A stretch of DNA of 64,000 nucleotides from JAJPHF01 sp035293805 (GTDB lineage: Bacteria; Chloroflexota; UBA6077; JAJPHF01): the NCBI GenBank assembly GCA_035293805.1, contig DATGMD010000058.1, positions 1 to 64,000 of the forward strand, read 5' to 3'. Positions within the stretch are counted from its first letter, which is position 1. Each line of letters starts with the position of its first letter. The notes under the pieces were generated by a model. It was given only the letters and a program-made list of their open reading frames with translations, made no database searches and was not told the DNA's origin. The translations under genes were made by a program, and so were the position numbers. This document shows positions 1 to 7,236 of the stretch, piece after piece.

Positions 1-100
1 GCCCGGCGTCTTCGGGGAGCAGCGTCAGATAAGGGGCGACCAGCGCCCCTTCGTCATCACTCACATCGCTCGGGTAGGCTTTGCGGTTGACAGTACTCAT
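1..100 (-). CDS. IS5-family transposase, N-terminal fragment cut by the window edge
   Basis: The reverse strand from position 100 reads an ATG-initiated frame of 33 codons that leaves the window still open. It begins MSTVNRKAYPSDVSDDEGAL and continues VAPYLTLLPED. The Y-P-(S/T)-D-(V/L)-S-D-(D/E)-E pattern followed by ALVAPYL is the usual start of IS5-family (DUF4096-type) DDE transposases. The catalytic domain would lie to the left of the window. The terminal repeat at 120-139 lies just upstream, as expected for an IS5 element. I cannot tell whether the full element is intact. Confidence 0.8.
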   Translation of the reverse strand, partial: MSTVNRKAYPSDVSDDEGALVAPYLTLLPEDAG

Positions 101-119
101 GCCGCCACCATACCCGACC

Positions 120-142
120 GGCTAGTTCATAACAGGCTCTAA
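120..142. repeat. Terminal inverted repeat and target site of the IS5-family element
   Basis: Read on the minus strand, this stretch begins with GAGCCTGTTATGAA, a typical IS5-family terminal sequence. The element therefore ends at about 139, and TAA (140-142) or CTAA (139-142) would be the target duplication. The partner end lies outside the window. Confidence 0.6.
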
Positions 143-170
143 GCCGCAGGCCGCGATGTTTCGCGTAACA

Positions 171-199
171 TATGCGCATAATATCCCATTATGCGTACA
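171..199. other. dif-like inverted repeat (possible Xer recombination site)
   Basis: CGCATAAT (175-182) and ATTATGCG (188-195) form a perfect inverted repeat around five bases. The left 11 bases match 9 of 11 bases of the XerC arm of E. coli dif as I remember it, and the right arm begins TTATG as XerD arms do. The gap between arms read this way is seven bases rather than the usual six. A second CGCATAATAT occurs at 263-272. It lies 30 bp outside the IS end, so it may equally be an attachment site of a mobile element. Confidence 0.35.
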
Positions 200-270
200 G
201 CTTAGGCCTTGGCCACGAGTAGAGCGTCTGGAAATGGGGTCAGTATCCCGCGCAAATTGATTCGCATAAT

Positions 271-396
271 ATGGACAGGGGCAATTGCGCGAATCGCACT
301 TACCGGCTTGCCCAGGTCCCGCTGGGCGTCAAATTACTGTTTGTCGAACAAACCCGTCGCGCGGCCATTAAGCTGATGGCCTCAGTTGGTATGTAG
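271..396 (+). CDS. Possible 41-residue ORF or gene remnant
   Basis: An ATG-initiated frame of 41 codons ends in TAG at 394-396. Its composition looks protein-like (TYRLAQVPLGVKLLFVEQ, then RAAIKLM) and its GC content is clearly lower than that of genes further right. No Shine-Dalgarno sequence is visible. It may be the C-terminal scrap of a mobile-element gene. I do not recognise a family, and it could be chance. Confidence 0.2.
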   Translation: MDRGNCANRTYRLAQVPLGVKLLFVEQTRRAAIKLMASVGM

Positions 397-696
397 AATT
401 ATGGATGCCACGAGTCACCTTAACTGCCGACCAGCAGGCCGCCGCGCAGGCGGCCCGCTGCGATCCGGCGTTGACTCCGTTGGAGCGGAACCGCGTCGGG
501 GGGCTGCGGAGAGGTCTGCAGCCGCAGTATCTTGACCATGAGGATCGGGATCATTCAGCGGTAATCAGAGTCCCTCAGGATGCCCGATCCCCCTTTCGGG
601 TACGACTCGAACTGTGACATCTACGCGAGCTTGCCGCTGATATTGGAGGAGGCGGGTCTCCGGTTCCGCTGTGCAGAGTCCATAGGGACGGATATC

Positions 697-1193
697 ATGC
701 GGCATATATCAGTTGCGATCTTGCTGCTAGCGAGCAGTGTGACCATGGCGACGCACGTTGAAGCCCAAGAATGTTCTGGGGAAAGCGTCTCGTCGTCGCG
801 GGAATGTGAGTTCGCGGCGCGCGCTCGCGGAAGTCCTCATGGAGTATAGAGTAGTCAGCGGCAGCCCGAGCATCATTGTCGCCCGGACAGTGACAGATTG
901 CGATCTTCGTACCCTGGGGGTTCCATTTGGGGGATGCTACGGTGCGTTACCATCGCACCCCGGGGGACCTTTGCGGGCGGAGCAATAGCGAGTGGCCCCC
1001 ACAGGACGCCCCCACTCTGGGACCTCTGACACTCGTCATCTTGCAGGGCGACTTTCTGTCGCCGAGCGGAGACCGCCCTCAGCATATCTTATATGTCTTT
1101 GACGGGAACGCTCCTTCGTTTCGCTCCGCCGGGGTAGACTTGGACCGAATACGGCCTCTGCTTGACTCACTCTCGTCCACACCTCGAGAGTAG
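697..1193 (+). pseudogene. Decayed secreted-protein gene (frameshifted)
   Basis: The frame from ATG 697 encodes a convincing signal peptide (MRHISVAILLLASSVTMA, then THVEAQ) but stops at 849. A plausible continuation, with RVVSGSPSIIVARTVTDCDL, runs in the next frame to 988. A third frame, from about 927 to the stop at 1193, gives PTLGPLTLVILQGDF and HILYVFDGNA and ends LDSLSSTPRE. Three consecutive protein-like segments in three frames suggest one ancestral gene of about 165 codons broken by two frameshifts. GC is lower than in neighbouring genes, as in the adjoining IS region. No family is recognised; sequencing error is the alternative. Confidence 0.35.
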
Positions 1194-1499
1194 GTGCGGT
1201 CTGACATGCTCCATTCCGCATGAAACAGACAGGCTGGATTATGGAATATGGAATGCGGAAGCCGAAGCGGCAGAACCTCACGGCCTGATCCACACGGCTG
1301 GGCGACGCTGGCGCGATGATATGCGGCGGCGCTAACAGGCGTGCCGCGCGACGACCTAGCAGATGGCTGAGCCTGTCACTTTACTCGATAGAATCGAGAG
1401 CCCCGATTCAGATTGGCCTCCTACCATCCTGCCTTCTCCGGCACACGCAGACGGACGAACCGACGCACGAGCCGGCGCCGGGTTGCGGCCTCGACGGCC

Positions 1500-1688
1500 G
1501 CCGCGGGCGACAAGCAACCCGCGCTACGAAAGCTGGACCGGCGGCGCGCGGCGGGCTGGCGGTTGGCCTGCTGGGTTGCAATCTGCGGGCAGCCGCGGGC
1601 GACAAGCAACCCGGGCCACGATCCGGGGAGGCTACACGGTACAGCGGGAGGCGGCTGTCGGGCGACGACTGGATCAAGCAACCCGCGC
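1500..1688 (+). repeat. Three degenerate direct repeats
   Basis: A 22-base sequence containing GGGCGACAAGCAACCCG occurs exactly at 1500-1521 and again at 1592-1613. The 14-base core CAAGCAACCCGCGC of the first copy recurs at 1675-1688. Spacing is about 92 and 82 bases. The function is unknown. Confidence 0.6.
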
Positions 1689-1782
1689 GACGGACCGGGG
1701 AGGCGGCGCGGTTGGGCCAACCATTCAGGGGTGACGGACTACCAAAGTGGCTTTCAGAGGCTTGATCGACGCCGCGCGCTAG

Positions 1783-1809
1783 GCGGCAGGGGAAGAAGCC
1801 CTGCCCTAG
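1783..1809. repeat. Family-A palindromic intergenic repeat (diverged copy)
   Basis: Carries GGCGGCAGGGG, a short loop and CCCTGCCCTA, the pattern shared by eight intergenic sites in this window. Confidence 0.55.
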
Positions 1810-1840
1810 CCTGTTGGCTCAGTGTTCGCGAAAACCGCTG

Positions 1841-1874
1841 TAAGGGGCACCCCTCTGGCGGGGGGTGCCCCTTA
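1841..1874 (+). terminator. 13-bp perfect hairpin, first arm duplicated 100 bp downstream
   Basis: TAAGGGGCACCCC (1841-1853) pairs perfectly with GGGGTGCCCCTTA (1862-1874) around an 8-base loop. There is no U-run, so a Rho-independent terminator is possible but not classical. The first 22 bases, TAAGGGGCACCCC plus its loop, are repeated exactly at 1941-1962 without the second arm, directly upstream of the promoter at 1970. Confidence 0.45.
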
Positions 1875-1969
1875 GAATCTTGCGGCCGAATTCGACGGCG
1901 GCTCGCTGACAGGTCCGGCGCCTTCGTGAGCGCAAGAGATTAAGGGGCACCCCTCTGGCGGGAGTTTGG

Positions 1970-1998
1970 TTGACAGGCCGAGAGGTGGAACGTATCAT
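1970..1998 (+). promoter_or_regulatory. Sigma-70-type promoter for the solute-binding protein gene
   Basis: A perfect -35 box TTGACA (1970-1975) is followed by a 17-base spacer and TATCAT (1993-1998), which matches the -10 consensus at five of six positions. It is the best housekeeping promoter match I see in the window. Transcription would start near 2005, leaving a leader of about 155 bases before the first gene. Confidence 0.7.
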
Positions 1999-2162
1999 CG
2001 CTGCCACTCGGGGCACCGCGCCCGGACCGCGCGCCGAGCGAGGGGCTGCCAGGCAGGGGGCGCCGGTTATCGCCAGCCGGGGGCGAGACAGCCCGCTTAG
2101 AGCCGACAGAGGGTTGGCCGCGACGGCGACGGCAGGACGGGCCACTAAGGGAGGCACCAGCC

Positions 2163-3332
2163 ATGAGGACACTGTTGGCCGATGCGCGGCGGCTGTGCGT
2201 GCTGGCGAGCGTCGTGCTGGCCGCTTGCGGCCCGGCGGCCACGCCCGCCACCCCGCCGGCTGGCGCCAGCAACCCGCCGCCGGCCGCGACGATCGGCGGC
2301 CCCGCGGCGGGTGCGGCGATAGCGCCGGCCGCGGGCGGCGCTCCCGCCCCGGCCGCGACGGCCCCACCAGTCGTGCAGCTCAAGGTGGGCACCCAGCGGC
2401 TGTCGTCGGACGTGGTGCTGTACACGGCCCAAGAGCGCGGCTACTTCGCCGAGCAGGGCTTCGAGGTGGAGTTCACCGACATCACGACGGGCGGCGAGGC
2501 GATCCCGCCGCTGGCCACCGGCCAGCTCGACGTAAGCGTTGGGGCGGTGAATCCGGGGCTGTTCAACGCGATCCAGCGCGGCGTCGACTTGAAGCTCGTC
2601 AGCACGAAGGGCGCGACTGGCCCTGATCCCAGCAGCCCCTTCGCCGGCGGCATCACGCTGGCGCTTGGCCCGGACGTGGCCGCGAGCGGCGCGATTCGGG
2701 ACTACGCCGACCTGCGCGGCCGGCCGATCGCCATCTCCACGCGCGGCTCGGCACTCGAAGTGATCCTCGACAAGGCGCTGCACCGCGGCGGCCTGACGCT
2801 GAACGACGTGGACGTAAGAACGCTGGGCTACCCAGACATGCTGCCGGCGCTGGCGAACCACCAGGTGGACGCGGCGATCGAGCTAGAGCCGTTCGTCGCC
2901 CAGGGAGCCGCCAAGGGCGTGCTGGTTCCCTGGAAGAACGCGGTAGAGATCTATCCCGGCCAGCAGGCCGCGGCGCTGCTCTACGGCCCGTCGATGCTAC
3001 AGATGGGCGGCAACGCGGGCAACCGCTTCATGGTCGCCTACGTGCGCGGCCTACGCGACTACAACGACGCGTTCGGCCCGAAGCACCTGAACCGCGCGGA
3101 CATGGTCGGCATCATGATCCGCAACACGCCAGTGAAGGACCCCGCGCTGTACGACCAGATGGGGCTGACCTATCTGAACCCGGACTGCTACCTCAACCTG
3201 GACACGATGGCGGCGGACGTCGACTGGTACTTCGAGAACGGGTACATCGCGCCGAAGCCGGACGTGACGCAGTACGTCGATCATAGCTATTGCGACTACG
3301 CGCTGCAGCAGCTTGGCCGCTACCAGCCGTAA
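2163..3332 (+). CDS. ABC-type substrate-binding lipoprotein, NMT1/THI5-like
   Basis: Periplasmic-type binding protein anchored outside the membrane, expected to capture a small organic ligand for an ABC importer. It has a lipoprotein signal with lipobox L19-A20-A21-C22, a long Ala/Pro/Gly tether (about residues 23-70) and an NMT1-type domain. The domain starts KVGTQ and carries AQERGYFAEQGFEVEF and a TGGEAIPPLATGQLDV pattern, the usual signature of nitrate/sulfonate/taurine-like binding proteins. Length (389 residues) is normal once the tether is counted. GGGAGG lies 8 bases before the ATG. No permease or ATPase follows; the next gene is a paralogue. The ligand cannot be read from sequence. 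Confidence 0.88.
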   Translation: MRTLLADARRLCVLASVVLAACGPAATPATPPAGASNPPPAATIGGPAAGAAIAPAAGGAPAPAATAPPVVQLKVGTQRLSSDVVLYTAQERGYFAEQGFEVEFTDITTGGEAIPPLATGQLDVSVGAVNPGLFNAIQRGVDLKLVSTKGATGPDPSSPFAGGITLALGPDVAASGAIRDYADLRGRPIAISTRGSALEVILDKALHRGGLTLNDVDVRTLGYPDMLPALANHQVDAAIELEPFVAQGAAKGVLVPWKNAVEIYPGQQAAALLYGPSMLQMGGNAGNRFMVAYVRGLRDYNDAFGPKHLNRADMVGIMIRNTPVKDPALYDQMGLTYLNPDCYLNLDTMAADVDWYFENGYIAPKPDVTQYVDHSYCDYALQQLGRYQP

Positions 3333-3334
3333 CA

Positions 3335-3360
3335 GGCGGCAGGGGATGAGGGCCTGCCGT
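3335..3360. repeat. Family-A palindromic repeat (diverged)
   Basis: GGCGGCAGGGGATGAGGGCCTGCC lies just after the stop of the preceding gene. It follows the family-A pattern with a partly altered second arm. Confidence 0.5.
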
Positions 3361-3455
3361 CGAGCCGCCCGGCCGCGGCCCGAGGGGCGCCTGGAGCCAG
3401 GCCCCACGAAGGAGGCGCGGGCGAGACTCGGACAATACACACGAGCGGAGAAGCC

Positions 3456-4601
3456 ATGACACGCCCACGGTTGTCCTGGGTCTCGGCGCTGCTGGCCGGG
3501 ACAGTATTGCTCGGAGGCTGCGCGGCGGGCACCCGCGCACCGGCGGCGCCCGCAACCGAGGCCCCACGGGCGGCCGCGCCCGCGAGCACGACCGCACCGG
3601 CCGCGACCGCGGCGCCGGCCGCGGGGGCACCCGCGCCGATCCACGTGCGCTACGCCAGCCAGTACGCCAGCAGCGACGTGCCGCTGTTCATCGCGGCCGA
3701 GAAGGGCTACTTCGAGCAGGCGGGCGTGGACTTCGAGTTCGTGCGCTTCGGCAACTCGTCGGAGGCCATCCCGGCGCTGGGCACCGGGCAGGTGGAGGCG
3801 TCGTCGTCGGGCACCAATCCGGCGCTCTGGAACGCGGTGGCGCGGGGCATCCCGCTGAAGATGGTGCTGGACAAGGGCACCTTCCGGCCGGGCTGGGGCG
3901 ACCAGGCGCTCGCCATCCGCAAGGCCGTCTACGACGCCGGACGCGGCCACACGCTGGACGACCTGCAAGGGCTCCGCATCGCCATGACGCCGCCCGGTCG
4001 CGGCACGGCGAGCGGCTGCGCGCTGGGCGCCGGCTTGCAGCGGGTGGGGCAGACACTCGACGTGGTGGACATCCAGCCGATCAACTTCCCCGAGCAGCTC
4101 GCGGCGCTGGCCAACGGGGCGGTGGACGGCGCGATGCTGAACGAGCCGTTCCTGGCGCGGGCGCTGAGCCAGGGCACGGTGGTGCGCGCCGTGGACCTCG
4201 ACCAGATGTACCCGGGCTTCACCATCAGCACGGTGATCTTCTCCTCGACGCTGTACGACGACAAGCCGGCGGCGAAGGGAGTCATCAAAGCGTTCGTGCG
4301 CGCCGTCCGCGACTACCTGGACGCCCGCGCGGGGACGGGCTCGGGGATGACCTGGGCCGACGTGACGGCGACGATGGGGCGCTACACCGGCCTGGACCCC
4401 GCGAGCCTGACCGATCTGAGCCCCACCGGGTTCAACCCCAACGGGCTGCCGAACAAGGACTCGCTGCTGTACTGCTACCGGTTCTTCCGCGACGAGGGGC
4501 TGATTCCCGCGGCCGTATCGGACCAGCAGCTTGCCGCGGTCTGGGGCACCGACCTGGTGGACGAAGTGCTGGGCGAGATCGGGCGCCGGCCGGAGAACTA
4601 G
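3456..4601 (+). CDS. ABC-type substrate-binding lipoprotein, NMT1/THI5-like (second copy)
   Basis: 381-residue paralogue of the gene before it. It has a signal sequence with lipobox L19-G20-G21-C22, an Ala/Thr/Pro tether to about residue 58, then the binding domain with VRYASQYASSDVPLFIAAEKG, GYFEQAGVDFEFV and ALGTGQVEAS. The binding-site loops differ from the first copy (SSSGTNPALWNAVARG against SVGAVNPGLFNAIQRG), so the two may bind different members of one ligand class. It is 123 bp downstream, on the same strand, and may share the 1970 promoter. Again there are no membrane components nearby. Confidence 0.87.
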   Translation: MTRPRLSWVSALLAGTVLLGGCAAGTRAPAAPATEAPRAAAPASTTAPAATAAPAAGAPAPIHVRYASQYASSDVPLFIAAEKGYFEQAGVDFEFVRFGNSSEAIPALGTGQVEASSSGTNPALWNAVARGIPLKMVLDKGTFRPGWGDQALAIRKAVYDAGRGHTLDDLQGLRIAMTPPGRGTASGCALGAGLQRVGQTLDVVDIQPINFPEQLAALANGAVDGAMLNEPFLARALSQGTVVRAVDLDQMYPGFTISTVIFSSTLYDDKPAAKGVIKAFVRAVRDYLDARAGTGSGMTWADVTATMGRYTGLDPASLTDLSPTGFNPNGLPNKDSLLYCYRFFRDEGLIPAAVSDQQLAAVWGTDLVDEVLGEIGRRPEN

Positions 4602-4634
4602 GGCAATGCGTGCCGCGGGGCGGGGGCGGGCCGG

Positions 4635-4664
4635 TTGACAGCCGGCCGGGGCGGCTGGCACCAT
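4635..4664 (+). promoter_or_regulatory. Possible promoter for the FAH-family gene
   Basis: A perfect TTGACA (4635-4640) is followed at 18 bases by CACCAT (4659-4664), a weaker -10 box. It sits about 43 bases before the start codon at 4707 and could give this gene its own transcript. Confidence 0.4.
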
Positions 4665-4706
4665 GCGCGCAGATTTGCGGCCGCGATAGGCGGCGGAGGC
4701 GACGCG

Positions 4707-5645
4707 ATGCGACTCGTGCTGTTCGAGGGGCCGGGAGCGGGGCGGGGGATTCGGCCCGGGGTCATGGCGGAGGCGGGCGTGATCGACGTGTCGGCCGCCA
4801 CGGAGGCGCTGGGCGCCCACCCGCCCCAGCGGCTCATGGAGCAGATCATCGACAACTTCGAGGCGCTGCGCCCCGACTTCGAGCGGTTGGCGGCCAATAG
4901 CCTGCCGCTGCCGCTCGACGTGCTGCGGCTGCGGCCGCCGCTCCCCCGGCCGGGGAAGATCCTCGCCTGCATCGGCAACTACTGGGAGCACGAGCAGCGG
5001 GAGGCCCGGCCGCTGAACATGTTCCTGAAGAACTCCGACGCGGTCATCGGTCCCGGCGACACGGTGGTGCTGCCCGAGTTCACCGAGCCCTATGTCTTCC
5101 AGCACGAGGCCGAGCTGGCGATCGTGATGAAAGGCCCCGCCAAGATGGTGAAGGCCGCCGACTGGCGCAAGGCGGTGTTCGGCTTCACCGGCATGATCGA
5201 CGTGTCGGCGCGCGGGGAGGGCCGCTTCACCTGGCGGCGTGGGAGCTGGATGGGCAAGAGCTTCGACACGTTCGCTCCGCTCGGCCCTTGCATCACGACG
5301 GCCGACGAGATCGGCGACCCGAACAAGCTGTGGGTGAAGTTCTGGAACAACGGCGACCTCCGCCACGACTACGTGACCGACGACATGGAGCACACGGTGC
5401 CGGAGCTAGTGGAGTGGGCGACGACAATCATGACCATGAACAGCGGGGACGTGATCGCCTGCGGCACGAACCACGAGGGGCTGGGGCCGATGCAGGACGG
5501 GGAGCTGTGCGAGATCGAGATCGAGAAGATCGGGCGCATGGCCGTCCACGTGCGCGACCCGCTGAAGCGCCAGTGGGAGCGGGGCATCTACATGGGGCCG
5601 AACTCGACGAACCCGGCGGCGCGGCGCGCGCGGGGGGAGGGCTAG
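4707..5645 (+). CDS. Fumarylacetoacetate hydrolase-family protein
   Basis: Likely hydrolase, isomerase or decarboxylase acting on a beta-diketo acid ring-cleavage product with a bound divalent metal. The start at 4707 (MRLVLFEG) is preferred over 4635 because GGAGG lies 7 bases upstream and the extension is not conserved-looking. The 312-residue protein shows the family metal motif QHEAELAIV (E-x-E), FGFTGMIDVSARG, KSFDTFAPLGP, TADEI.DPNKLW and GDVIACGTNHEGLGP, which replaces the more usual GT-P-x-G-V-G. Its neighbours (binding proteins, Rieske oxygenase, amidohydrolase) fit degradation of a cyclic compound. The exact substrate is not determinable. Confidence 0.88.
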   Translation: MRLVLFEGPGAGRGIRPGVMAEAGVIDVSAATEALGAHPPQRLMEQIIDNFEALRPDFERLAANSLPLPLDVLRLRPPLPRPGKILACIGNYWEHEQREARPLNMFLKNSDAVIGPGDTVVLPEFTEPYVFQHEAELAIVMKGPAKMVKAADWRKAVFGFTGMIDVSARGEGRFTWRRGSWMGKSFDTFAPLGPCITTADEIGDPNKLWVKFWNNGDLRHDYVTDDMEHTVPELVEWATTIMTMNSGDVIACGTNHEGLGPMQDGELCEIEIEKIGRMAVHVRDPLKRQWERGIYMGPNSTNPAARRARGEG

Positions 5646-5651
5646 GAGACG

Positions 5652-5746
5652 GACCTACCCCCCCCGGCCCCCCTCCCATGTGGGAAGGGGGAGAGGGATG
5701 ACCTACCCCCCGGGTCCCCTCCCGGTGTGGGAAAGGGGAGAGGGAT
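5652..5746. repeat. Family-C repeat, two tandem copies
   Basis: Two adjacent units of about 47 bases (5652-5699 and 5700-5746) share GACCTACCCCCC, a CCCCTCCC..TGTGGGAA.GGGG hairpin and GAGAGGGAT. Related C/G-rich hairpins lie at 32741, 33564 (inside smc) and 38295. Confidence 0.7.
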
Positions 5747-5825
5747 GGGCTCCGCCGGGCGGGTGCGCTCGGCCCCCATTGCTGGGGGGAGGAGACGAGG
5801 CTTCGGGGCGCCGTGAGGGCTAGGC

Positions 5826-6983
5826 GTGAGGATGAGGTGCGGGATGCGGCCTGGCGTGGTGGCGGTGGTGGTGGGCCTGATGGTGATCGTCGGGTGCGGC
5901 CCGGCGGCGCCGGCGCCTGCGCCCGTGGCGTCGAGCGCGGCGCAGCCGGCCGCTGGGGCGGCCGCCGGGCAGGCGACGCCGGCGGGGGACGCGGCGTACC
6001 GGCAGCAGGTGATCGACGCGGCGCGCAGCGAGGGCGAGGTGAACGTCGCGCTACAGTCGGCGTGGACGCCCGAGGGCATTCGCGCGCTCGAAGACGCCGT
6101 GCAGCGCGAGTACGGCGTGCCGATCAAGATCAACTTCACGCCGGTGCAGAACTACATTCAGCGCGTGGCGGAGCTTAGCTCGGAGCTAGCGGCGGGGGCC
6201 ACGCCGTCGTTCGACGTCCATCAGACGTCGGACGCGAACGCGGTGCTGATGCTCGACCGCGACCTGCTGGAGCCGGTGAACTGGGCGGCGCTGCTGCCGA
6301 CCGGCACGCCGCCCGAGATCGTCAAGGGCGACAGCCGGCTGGCGGTCGTCCTGACCGACCACAGCGGGCTGATGTACGATCCGACCGTCATCCCGGAGGC
6401 GGAGGTGCCCCGCTCGCTGAAGGACCTGGGCAACCCGAAGTGGCGCGGCAAAGTCATGCTGATGCAGTACCCGAGCGCCTACTTCCCGTGGGTCATCACG
6501 CTGGGCCGCGAGCCGATGCTGCAGGCGCTGCGCGCGGCGATGCAGAACGGCGCGGTGCCGGACACCTACGCCAACGAGTACACGCGGTTCACGGCCAAAG
6601 AGTTCCCGATGGTGACGACCGTCGGCTCGTACACGGTCACGGCGCAGAAGCGGGGCGCCGCGGCGGCGTTTGCGCCGCTCGACGTGTCGGCCGGCGGCGA
6701 CCATTTCGTCGCGGTGCCGCGGAAGGCCGCCCACGCGAACGCGGCGAAGCTGGTGGCGGCGGTGCTGGTGGGGCCGGAGGGGCAGCGGATCGCCGAGGAG
6801 TACGTCGGCTACAGCAACCGCTACTACAAGGGCTCGGCCGACAACCGGCTGGAGCAGGCGGCGCGGGCGGCCGGGTTCCCGTCGCTGATCTGGTGGGACA
6901 GCCCTGAGGCGCGGGCGCTCACGACGTCGCCGGAAGGGCAGGAGATCCAGGAGGAGGTCCAACAGATCTTCCAGGGCGGGTAG
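5826..6983 (+). CDS. Extracellular solute-binding lipoprotein, iron(III)/polyamine type
   Basis: 385-residue binding protein of the family-1/AfuA-FbpA-like class, different in fold subgroup from the two NMT1-type genes upstream. The lipobox I21-V22-G23-C24 is followed by an Ala/Pro linker. The domain opens DAARSEGEVNVALQSAWTPEG and contains LKDLGNPKWRGKVMLMQYP, the characteristic domain-crossing segment of this class. Near the C-terminus it has GPEGQRIAEEYVGYSNRYY. The start codon is uncertain: in-frame ATGs occur at 5826, 5832 and 5844, and all keep the signal peptide. It probably delivers a ligand to an ABC importer encoded elsewhere. Confidence 0.85.
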   Translation: MRMRCGMRPGVVAVVVGLMVIVGCGPAAPAPAPVASSAAQPAAGAAAGQATPAGDAAYRQQVIDAARSEGEVNVALQSAWTPEGIRALEDAVQREYGVPIKINFTPVQNYIQRVAELSSELAAGATPSFDVHQTSDANAVLMLDRDLLEPVNWAALLPTGTPPEIVKGDSRLAVVLTDHSGLMYDPTVIPEAEVPRSLKDLGNPKWRGKVMLMQYPSAYFPWVITLGREPMLQALRAAMQNGAVPDTYANEYTRFTAKEFPMVTTVGSYTVTAQKRGAAAAFAPLDVSAGGDHFVAVPRKAAHANAAKLVAAVLVGPEGQRIAEEYVGYSNRYYKGSADNRLEQAARAAGFPSLIWWDSPEARALTTSPEGQEIQEEVQQIFQGG

Positions 6984-6992
6984 CACGCTGTT

Positions 6993-7044
6993 CCGGATGA
7001 GTTGCGATGTGTGGGCGACTGCCCACACATCGCAACTCATCCGG
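6993..7044. terminator. Perfect 24-bp inverted repeat after the solute-binding gene
   Basis: Arms 6993-7016 and 7021-7044 are perfectly complementary around a GACT loop; the inner part reads GATGTGTGGGC and GCCCACACATC. It begins 10 bases after the stop codon. It has no U-run but is long enough to end transcription or protect the 3' end of the mRNA. A similar element lies at 14027-14075. Confidence 0.6.
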
Positions 7045-7147
7045 GACGAGGGACGAATGCCTTGCGGCGGGCGGGCGGGCCGCCGTACAGTCGGGCCACC
7101 GCGCGGGGAGGGTCGGTAGCTACGGACCGGGAGTGGCTGGGCCGGCC

Positions 7148-7178
7148 GGGCGGCAGGGGACGAGCCCCTGCCCTACGC
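7148..7178. repeat. Family-A palindromic repeat (canonical copy)
   Basis: GGGCGGCAGGGGACGAGCCC with the following CTGCCCTACG forms a stem of about 8 bp. The core matches the copy at 14103 almost base for base. Confidence 0.75.
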
Positions 7179-7236
7179 CGCCGGGTATGGCGAGCCAACA
7201 GCCATGAAAAGGGCTGTTGGCGTGGGAGGGTGCGGG

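Larger units (their letters stand above)
1194..1969. other. Gene-poor repeat-bearing region
   Basis: No convincing gene is seen. The open frames here are long only because GC is high, and they have no recognisable domains or ribosome sites. The stretch holds an imperfect inverted repeat just after 1193 (TTCCGCAT near 1215 and ATGCGGAA near 1253), three copies of a CAAGCAACCCG-type direct repeat (1500-1688), one family-A palindromic repeat (1783-1809) and a duplicated hairpin arm (1841 and 1941). Confidence 0.5.

Noticed and set aside
339..356. LexA box at GTTTGTCGAACAAAC
   Set aside because: Only half of an actinobacterial-type SOS box, and no SOS gene follows.
1500..1688. CRISPR array
   Set aside because: Only two full copies, degenerate third, no cas gene in the window.
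1316..1943. Overlapping frames of 120-180 codons in all directions
   Set aside because: Several frames are open at once because of GC content; none has a ribosome site or recognisable sequence.
3051..5393. 780-codon open frame on the minus strand
   Set aside because: Antisense to two binding proteins and the FAH-family gene; His/Val/Arg-rich translation typical of GC-rich shadows, no domain.
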